From the NCBI GenBank assembly GCA_958496175.1, contig OY292275.1, positions 21,858,501-21,922,500 of the forward strand: DNA of 64,000 nucleotides, given 5' to 3'. Within the stretch, counting starts at the first letter, position 1. Each line of letters starts with the position of its first letter. The position numbers were made by a program, and so were the translations under genes. Origin of the DNA: Sisyra terminalis. Lineage: Eukaryota > Arthropoda > Insecta > Neuroptera > Sisyridae. The notes below the pieces were generated by a model, which saw nothing but the letters and a program-made list of their open reading frames with translations, had not been told where the DNA came from and did not search any database. Shown here in pieces: positions 59,201-64,000 of the stretch.

Positions 59201-62010
59201 TTCACTTTTTTTATTTTTTTTAATGGTTATTTACTGTCGCCTTATAACTACTAAGGTCTTTAGTGACTAAGGGTACTAAGACTCAATAATCGAGAAATAT
59301 TGAACTTTTCTAGATACGAGGATCAAACCCAACACCTACCAGTTTTGGAGCGACCACCTAGACCACTCGGCCACCAGTAGACTTTTTTTATTTCTTTGAC
59401 ATCTTTAAATGTAGACAAATGGAATAATAATGAAAAAATAAGCGTTTGCTTCGCCTCGAATTTCTGCTCGGGAATTCTCGAGAAATTTGTCTTTAGTCGA
59501 GACGGGAAAAAAATCAACGTCTAGAGAACTCGAAAAATCATTTCTGTGTGCTAAGTATAACCTTAAAAATGTACAATGGCTATGACTATGAAACCAACAT
59601 CGACAGAGGATGAGCGTATTGTACTGGTTTAGTTTTAGTTAGCAAACTATGCTCAAATTAATTTAAACATAATTGAAAGAAAGTTATGATTTCTTTAATA
59701 GAAAAACTGTGATGTTATTGACAAAAAAATATTTTTATAAAAAGCATTTTTTACTTAGGTAGTAATTAAATGTTTATTACTATTATTATTACTATATATA
59801 TGCGCTCATCTATTAGTTCAATTTGTAACAAATCAAAAATTTGAAAATAATATCGTGTTTTATTTCAAACTTCTCTAGTAATCGAGAAATTTTGTTTGGA
59901 AATTCTCGTCCCTCGAGAAATAAATAGGCCGAGAAACCAGAAACCGTATTCAAATATGAACCGAAGCTGTGCCCTTGTGCAATATTGCAGGGAATTATAG
60001 ACAGAACCCAATCGCTGCAAGGATTAGGTTGGAAAAACATGGGACTCCTTAAGGACTATTCAGTAGGGCGCGTGATGATAATGTCACTTTAGTCGATTAG
60101 GATGATCAAAAAAAATTCACTAGAACTTTTGAAAACGTTCCTGAACTAGAACAATTACAAAGGAAAAATAAAGGACTTCGTGAATGATTTAGGCGTTTAA
60201 ACAATGAGAAACATTAATTAGAAGATTTGGATATCTTAAGGTTTGCCAAAGCCCCATAATTCTGCTCCAAAAATTCAAGAAGGTTGCAGTAAAGCTTTAT
60301 ACATATGTGGTTTTATTATTGTCAATTTTTATTGCCAATGTGGTTTTATATTTATTGAAGTATTGCGGTCCAAGTAATGAACGTAATAGTCCACATCATT
60401 CACTCAGGTCTTGTTTACTGAATTTTATACGTGGATTTGAAGTTAATTAGTTACTAGCCCTGGTTTACTCGGTATGTAATTTTCAACGAATTTCGGATGA
60501 TCGATACGTCATTGAAAGTAAGAAATACCAAGAGTTTCCGAAGTAAACATTAAAGAATTATAGTATTGATGTAACAGATAACTAAGTCAGTTCAGCAAAG
60601 ATTATGACGTAACTAGATGCCCTACTACAGCAAATATTTATTTATGTATGGTTCCGAGCGGCACTTGAAAATGGAGCGGCACATTGACATTGATAATTTC
60701 TTTAAAGATTTTGCTTTGCGAAAGATACAAAGAATTTAATCAATTTCTTGACTAACAATGACGAAAAGAGGCGACGAATATCCCGCAGGCCCCGGGTGGC
60801 GATATAGGGTTTTCATGCAAAGAGTAGAGATAAAAAAACTTTCTTTAAAATTTTAATTTTAAACTTATGACGGAATATTTTAATTCACTTATGTACTTAT
60901 ACTTGTATTTTCTTGCCTTGAGTCTTGTTTCCTTTTCTATTGTAAGGGTCTTTACTGCTGTTATACATCCATAAATATATCCAAGCATTATGAACAAAGG
61001 TGCAAAATCAATTAAGATAATTTGAAGTTTATCTTGCACAAAAGGTGGGGAAGGAAAACGTTCTAGTCTAATATTTTGCGAAGCAGAGCCTCCTCTCAAT
61101 TCACTAACTTTTTTATATATGGAACAAAGTAGCATCAAAAAACCTTCACTTTGGTAGCCTGTGGAATTCAAAATTATTAATTATCAATATTATTTCCGGT
61201 TTTGATTCTATGACCATAAAATCATTGAAAAATATATTGTTGATTTTAAAATTTAAAGACCTGGTGGGTATCCGCCATCATTTGATTTGAAATTTCGTGG
61301 TCCTGCGAGTTGTCCGAATGGATACAGTCCACCTGTACGCCAATCAGGATAATTACTTTCTGAATATAATTTAGGATTTAAATAACGAGGCGCTGCAGTA
61401 AAGCGTAAATAGACTTCCACAATTCTAGGAAGTTTATCGTGTTGTGCAAAATCGTTTGGAAATTGAACAGCACAGAACACATTTGTATCCGATACTTTTA
61501 GATCTTCAGTCATATTTTCTGCGTTTTGGTACGGAAATGGTGTCATTTTTAAGTCGGTTGCGACCAATCCAATAAATTTCGTTGTTAATGATGTAACTGG
61601 AGTATAGTACAATCGAGTTTCTTTTCTGAAAATATATTCTAAACGTAAAGATCACATTAAAGTTCAACGACTTACCGAACTCCCGTCTCTGAAGGAGTAT
61701 TTTCACAGGGATTAAAAGGTATGAAATCAATATCTTGTGTAACAATAATAGGACTTTTCAGGCAACGAAAAAGTAAGAGAATTCCAGCAAACACCAAGGG
61801 TATAATAAGCTCGAAAAATGTTTGTAAGGGATGTCGAATTTGTATTATAAAGTTTTTCCACAATAACAGTCGAAATTTGAATCTTGTTGTTACGTCAGGT
61901 AACAATGATCTCGATCGATGAAGAGTGTCTGAAATTGTTCTCTATGAGGATTCAAATTTAATTGTAATTTATAAAAATAACGAAAGCTTACCGATGACGC
62001 TATTTATCAT
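47225..62010 (-). CDS. ABCA-subfamily ABC transporter (full transporter)
   Basis: A membrane ATPase of the ABCA (lipid-transporter) subfamily. Nineteen exons join with consistent phase to 4998 bp, 1665 residues, a normal length for insect ABCA3-like proteins. Layout: a first membrane helix (about 20-55) followed by an extracellular loop, membrane block (about 265-470), NBD1 with GHNGAGKST (565-573), [10 protein letters not shown] (from 664) and [13 protein letters not shown] (from 684), H-loop STHFMDEA, second membrane half (about 855-1300), NBD2 with GLNGAGKTT (1379-1387), [10 protein letters not shown] (from 1478) and [13 protein letters not shown] (from 1498), and a [11 protein letters not shown] tail. 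All catalytic motifs are intact. Introns carry several transposons. The exact orthologue and substrate cannot be stated. Confidence 0.95.
47323..47765 (-). CDS. ABCA exon 18 (NBD2 D-loop, H-loop, C-terminus)
   Basis: The acceptor AATATACTAG precedes GAATGGATCC. It encodes [14 protein letters not shown], the H-loop [19 protein letters not shown] and the tail up to FTLEQ before GTATGT. Confidence 0.93.
49307..50038 (-). CDS. ABCA exon 17 (last helix and most of NBD2)
   Basis: After a 56-bp intron (GTACGA...TTGCAG) it opens [18 protein letters not shown] and a helix, then [13 protein letters not shown], Walker [11 protein letters not shown]-loop [18 protein letters not shown] and VIFLDEPTN. Donor AATG|GTAAT. 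Confidence 0.93.
50095..50334 (-). CDS. ABCA exon 16
   Basis: After ATATTTTTTTTAG. It encodes a helix and [20 protein letters not shown], a conserved ABCA segment, then a Cys-rich luminal stretch ending GTCC plus one base. Confidence 0.88.
50504..51152. mobile_element. Non-autonomous hAT-like element, copy 1 (ABCA intron 15)
   Basis: A 649-bp element with the terminal inverted repeat TAGTGTCCGACC at both ends. It is flanked by CCAAAATC (50496..50503) and CCAGAATC (51153..51160), an 8-bp duplication with one mismatch. Subterminal TTTCGGTTTCGGCC repeats are present. There is no transposase frame. Confidence 0.85.
51367..51424. repeat. (ATTGT)n microsatellite
   Basis: Pentanucleotide ATTGT repeats, imperfect on the left and perfect near 51400..51424. 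Confidence 0.85.
52274..52399 (-). CDS. ABCA exon 15 (membrane helices)
   Basis: Too short to stand out as an open frame alone. After TTCTTCTATTTTTAG it encodes [19 protein letters not shown] and [15 protein letters not shown], ending MFF plus one base before GTACAA. Phase 1 at both ends fits its neighbours. Confidence 0.88.
52475..52952 (-). CDS. ABCA exon 14 (loop 2 and helices)
   Basis: After ACTTATATGTAG. It encodes the loop with [13 protein letters not shown], a motif conserved in ABCA loop 2, then helices with [19 protein letters not shown] and [12 protein letters not shown]. Confidence 0.93.
53085..53380. mobile_element. Fold-back MITE abutting the exon 13 splice donor
   Basis: Two arms of about 100 bp in inverted orientation, best matched over TTTTGGAATTTGG and CAGAATATTTTGGTGTTTTT. 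It ends within a few bases of the GT donor of ABCA exon 13 (53385). No transposase frame. Confidence 0.75.
53386..53765 (-). CDS. ABCA exon 13 (start of second membrane half)
   Basis: It encodes [18 protein letters not shown], a helix [19 protein letters not shown] and the start of extracellular loop 2, ending HIKTL before GTATGT. Two acceptors keep the frame: AAAG at 53766 (used here) and ATCAG at 53733, which would shorten the protein by 11 residues. Confidence 0.8.
53842..53894 (-). CDS. ABCA exon 12 (small linker)
   Basis: A 53-bp exon after a T-rich TTTTTTTTTAG, encoding [17 protein letters not shown] and ending before GTGAGT. Confidence 0.8.
53950..54325 (-). CDS. ABCA exon 11 (NBD1 H-loop and regulatory region)
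   Basis: After TATGTATGCAG. It encodes [20 protein letters not shown] and the downstream MTTLEEVFL motif shared by ABCA regulatory domains. It leaves at AA before GTTAGA. Confidence 0.93.
54398..56616. mobile_element. hAT-type element in ABCA intron 10
   Basis: A 2219-bp element with termini TAGGGACTGCAATACCGG and, inverted, TATGGATTGCAATACCGG. A perfect 8-bp duplication ATTATTAA (54390..54397, 56617..56624) flanks it. CCGGTA motifs recur in the subterminal parts. No recognisable transposase survives. A solo LTR is inserted at 54852..55339 and a C-homopolymer lies near 56498. Confidence 0.9.
54852..55339 (-). mobile_element. Solo LTR nested in the hAT element
   Basis: 488 bp starting TGTTGCGG and ending TTGCTAACA on the minus strand. 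It has LTR-like content: a TATA box TATATAAATAAGG near 55160 and AATAAA about 110 bp further. The flanks are GTAC and GTAT, a 4-bp duplication with one mismatch. No internal retroelement sequence remains, as expected after LTR-LTR recombination. The open frame inside it is not a gene. Confidence 0.65.
57220..57453 (-). CDS. ABCA exon 10 (NBD1 signature and Walker B)
   Basis: It encodes [15 protein letters not shown] and [13 protein letters not shown]. Donor GCAG|GTGAGA. The next intron (54326..57219) carries a hAT element with a nested solo LTR. Confidence 0.95.
57772..57933 (-). CDS. ABCA exon 9 (NBD1 Q-loop)
   Basis: It encodes [14 protein letters not shown] and the Q-loop [18 protein letters not shown]. 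Donor AAAG|GTAAGT. Confidence 0.95.
57985..58215 (-). CDS. ABCA exon 8 (NBD1 Walker A)
   Basis: After TTCTTCAATTTTTAG. It encodes [10 protein letters not shown] and the Walker [10 protein letters not shown], ending MLT plus one base before GTAAAAC. Confidence 0.95.
58281..58493 (-). CDS. ABCA exon 7
   Basis: It encodes the helix [18 protein letters not shown] and [11 protein letters not shown], the conserved link between membrane domain 1 and NBD1. Donor TGTG|GTAAT. Confidence 0.92.
58552..58728 (-). CDS. ABCA exon 6
   Basis: After TTGTTTTTGTTTAG. It encodes [18 protein letters not shown], the helix after FFSxA, then [14 protein letters not shown]. The donor G|GTTTGT is the only one that keeps the frame into exon 7. 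Confidence 0.85.
58818..59055 (-). CDS. ABCA exon 5 (EAMKIMGL motif, helices)
   Basis: After TTTTTATTTTTAG. It encodes the conserved [11 protein letters not shown] segment and two hydrophobic helices, ending FFSN plus one base before GTAAAA. Confidence 0.92.
59056..60916 (-). other. ABCA intron 4 (GC-AG)
   Basis: 1.86 kb intron with a GC donor and the acceptor TTTTTATTTTTAG. Besides the SINE, GAATTCTCGAG-type motifs near 59471 and 59905 hint at a further decayed element that I cannot bound. Confidence 0.6.
59225..59382 (-). mobile_element. tRNA-derived SINE, copy 5 (ABCA intron 4)
   Basis: The clearest copy. It has an A-box TGGCCGAGTGG (59363..59373), a B-box GGTTTGATCC (59320..59329) and the body with AATATTTCTCGATTATTGAG ending GTAGTTATAAGGCGACAG. 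Same orientation as the host gene. Confidence 0.8.
60917..61158 (-). CDS. ABCA exon 4 (loop end and second helix), GC donor
   Basis: After AATTCCACAG. It encodes [10 protein letters not shown] and the helix [18 protein letters not shown], ending EKETRLK. The following intron begins CTCAAG|GCAAGA, a GC-AG donor; no GT donor here gives an open join to [11 protein letters not shown]. Confidence 0.85.
61261..61625 (-). CDS. ABCA exon 3 (extracellular loop 1)
   Basis: After ATATATTTTCAG. It encodes [13 protein letters not shown] and [11 protein letters not shown], typical of the first luminal or extracellular loop, and ends NDGGYPP plus one base. The donor GTCTTT is weak, but the join to GYQSEGFL is in frame and family-like. 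Confidence 0.85.
61676..61928 (-). CDS. ABCA exon 2 (first membrane helix)
   Basis: After AACAATTTCAG. It encodes [19 protein letters not shown] and the hydrophobic helix [16 protein letters not shown], the hallmark N-terminus of ABCA proteins. Donor CG|GTAAGT. Confidence 0.9.
61992..62010 (-). CDS. ABCA exon 1 (start)
   Basis: ATG at 62010 encodes MINSVI plus one base before the donor GTAAGC. An in-frame TGA lies 27 bases upstream, so this ATG is the likely start. Confidence 0.75.
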
Positions 62011-62479
62011 TCTTGTGTTTTTATTTTCGATGTATCAACTCAATTGGTGTTTATATAACAAACAATTGCCCAAATAAAGATATTAAATACATTTTTTCAA
62101 TGTTCTATATGTCAAAAATCAATGCATTTATGTAAAAAACTAAGGTGGAATAAAATTTAATTGTCAGTCGGTATTTTTTTTCAATTTCTATGGTGATGCA
62201 CCTTTAATAAGCCGTTAGTGTTAATTCAGGCGATCCAGTCGGCGGTCGTCAAAGAAATAAAATGTAAAAAGTTGAAACTTTGTACTTTAAGATTCAGCTT
62301 GTACAACTTTGAACCCTCACTAAACCCAAGCACGTTATGCCTTCTATTTATCTAAAAATAATGAACGAAAATAACTGCAGAATAACTTTTTTCTTTGACT
62401 GCTTTAAAAATTTAATAGTAAGGAATAGATACAAGAAAGTCAAATGTAATGAAAATGTCGTAGACGGAAATGTCTCCTT
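62011..62479. other. Upstream region of the ABCA gene
   Basis: The promoter should lie here on the minus strand, but I see no convincing TATA or initiator. The sequence is AT-rich with one GC-richer stretch near 62225..62250. Confidence 0.4.
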
Positions 62480-63095
62480 ACATCAACGCAAAGAACATGT
62501 AGAGAAAAGCATGGCTCAATCAAAATATTTTGGAAATACTCTAACCAAAAGTGAAAACTTCTTGTGTAAAACTAAAAACGTCTTGTTATAGTGAAAGCCG
62601 CGTTCCACAGCAAGAAGAATTTTTAATTTGGAAAATTAGTGCTTTAGCTTCGGAAAAAGCTACTTAAATGTTATATGTGGAGTGTATGAGAGCAATATAG
62701 AGGCCTAAACCTAGACCCTAAAAAACAAGAATGGAAGTATCTAGAGAGTTTTAATTTGTGACGCAGGAGAAGAATGGAGAAACTAAAATAGACGGATCGA
62801 GTCACAAATATGGAAGTGTTGAGAATACTCAACGTAGAATAAACCAGCATCGATATGGTGACAAGAAAAAAGGCTAACTGAATGAGTAATATTCAAAGAG
62901 GAAAACGGCTCATATTGTTTTTTTTTGAAGAGAGAAACTGGTAGATTCCATGCAAAGAGTAAGATGATGAATGAAAATCCTAAAGTTGAAACAAGGAATG
63001 GACTACCCCAATTTGAAGTATCTTGCCTTGGATAGTGAACGCTGAATGGAAAATTCCACCATGCCGGAAATGGAACCAACCGTCTAGTAGAAAAT
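62480..63095 (+). pseudogene. Decayed LINE (non-LTR retrotransposon) 3' coding end
   Basis: Plus-strand frames read, with a dozen stops and at least one frameshift near 62580: SKYFGNTLTKSEN, VKAAFHSKKN, LLKCYMWSV, RRRMEKLK, TDRVTNMEVLRILNVE and NIQRGKRLI. In order these match the C-terminal part of insect LINE reverse transcriptases (QFKYLGxTLT, AFxxKKxLL, LIKCYxWSVxLYG, RRMxKIxWTDRVxNEEVLRRV, GHILRGxxL). It lies about 470 bp upstream of the ABCA start. Confidence 0.7.
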
Positions 63096-63249
63096 AGCAT
63101 TTCTTTTATCACTCATTTTGCATATGGTAAAATATAAAAAATTGAATATTATTAAACTAAAAGTATCAATTAGATCAAGTTTTAGCAATTGCCGCAATAG
63201 CATCTTTTGTGCTGTGCTATAAAAGTTAGATTATAATAACTAAAAAAAA

Positions 63250-63375
63250 TTATTATTGGGTTTAAGTTGGTTTAAATATTCCAGGCTATATACAGGTAAT
63301 ATAGCTACGTCTGTGGTATTACATCATTTGTAAATCTAATATATGTAATTTTGGAATAAATTTAAATTAATATTA
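63250..63375 (+). repeat. Terminal repeat unit 1 (three-copy inverted/direct set)
   Basis: It begins ATTATTGGGTTTAAGTTGG and contains TAGCTACGTCTGTGGTATTA. The same unit occurs inverted at 63670 and direct again at 63896, separated by (TA)n tracts. Confidence 0.8.
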
Positions 63376-63533
63376 ATAGAATTGTTTAATTATTTTTTGA
63401 AATAATCAAATATTTAATCAATATTATGTATACATATATATTATATGTTATAAATGTTTAATTAATATTATATAGACTTTAAACTTAGACTTTAAATTTA
63501 GACTTTATACATACCAAAACATACACACATATA

Positions 63534-63538
<5 letters not shown>

Positions 63539-63611
<73 letters not shown>
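63539..63611. repeat. (TA)n microsatellite
   Basis: About 70 bp of nearly uninterrupted TA dinucleotides between two inverted repeat units. Confidence 0.95.
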
Positions 63612-63669
63612 TTTGATTAAGCATTTGATTATTTCAAAAAGTAATTATAATAATTCAAATAATAATCAT

Positions 63670-63775
63670 TTAAATTTATTCCAAAATTGCTTGCATACAT
63701 TAGATTTACAAATGATGTAATACCACAGACGTAGCTATATTACCTGTATATGGTCTGGAATATTTAAACCCAATC
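63670..63775 (-). repeat. Terminal repeat unit 2 (inverted)
   Basis: Reverse complement of units 1 and 3, nearer to unit 3: it shares GCTTGCATACATTAG with unit 3 where unit 1 is different. Confidence 0.8.
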
Positions 63776-63810
63776 TAAATAAAATACAAAAAATAATTTG
63801 ACATAGTAGG

Positions 63811-63815
<5 letters not shown>

Positions 63816-63871
<56 letters not shown>

Positions 63872-63895
63872 TATTATATAATATTATATATATAA
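63816..63895. repeat. (TA)n microsatellite
   Basis: A second TA-rich tract, between inverted units 2 and 3. Confidence 0.95.
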
Positions 63896-64000
63896 TTATT
63901 ATTGGGTTTAAGTTGGTTTAAATATTCCAGACCATATACAGGTAATATAGCTACGTCTGTGGTATTACATCATTTGTAAATCTAATGTATGCAAGCAATT
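63896..64000 (+). repeat. Terminal repeat unit 3 (runs off the window)
   Basis: Same orientation as unit 1, ending at the window edge within ATGTATGCAAGCAATT. With unit 2 it forms a palindrome around a TA tract, as in a long-TIR MITE. Confidence 0.8.

Noticed and set aside
59440..59920. Possible element with GAATTCTCGAG motifs near both ends
   Set aside because: The motifs are short and their orientation is inconsistent; no ends or duplication.

Overview
The window is a strongly AT-rich stretch of an animal nuclear genome, almost certainly an insect. It has spliced genes with GT-AG introns, abundant relics of DNA transposons, SINEs, Penelope-like and LTR retroelements, a satellite array and many AT microsatellites. 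Nothing bacterial is present: no operons and no Shine-Dalgarno-led ORFs. I cannot name the species or order from the sequence.

Two protein-coding genes are present, both on the minus strand. (1) A cyclic-nucleotide-gated channel alpha subunit (CngA type) at 20235..34305 can be rebuilt as five exons. Their summed coding length is 1914 bp, an exact multiple of three, giving 637 residues that include S1-S6, the TIGETP pore, the cyclic-nucleotide-binding domain and the C-terminal leucine zipper. (2) A full-size ABCA-subfamily ABC transporter at 47225..62010 can be rebuilt as nineteen exons (4998 bp, 1665 residues). It has two complete nucleotide-binding domains and one non-canonical GC-AG intron.

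Between the two genes (38007..42362) lies an intact-looking Ty3/gypsy-class LTR retrotransposon in minus orientation. Its 234-bp LTRs differ at only two positions, it is flanked by TAAA, and it has gag and pol with a canonical A AAA AAC -1 frameshift heptamer just before the gag stop. It is probably a recent insertion. No env is present.

The rest is accessory DNA. Bases 1..~2215 are a satellite of about 93-94 bp period with sign of a six-monomer higher-order unit. A tRNA-derived SINE family has five copies. Several hAT-type elements keep 8-bp target duplications; one, in ABCA intron 10, carries a nested solo LTR. There are several fold-back elements. Head-to-head fragments of a Penelope-like element (GIY-YIG endonuclease) lie at 45.3-46.1 kb. 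Their terminal repeat, also seen near 22.1 and 29.3 kb, has a CTGANGA / hairpin / GAAA core resembling a hammerhead ribozyme. Similar cores occur in inverted-repeat elements at 19.3, 23.9 and 26.1 kb. A decayed LINE lies upstream of the ABCA gene at 62.5-63.1 kb. Large intergenic stretches (5.6-11.7 kb, 16.6-19.2 kb, 42.4-44.5 kb) show nothing I can identify.

Exon boundaries were set by eye from reading frame, splice consensus and family conservation. No alignment or transcript evidence was available.
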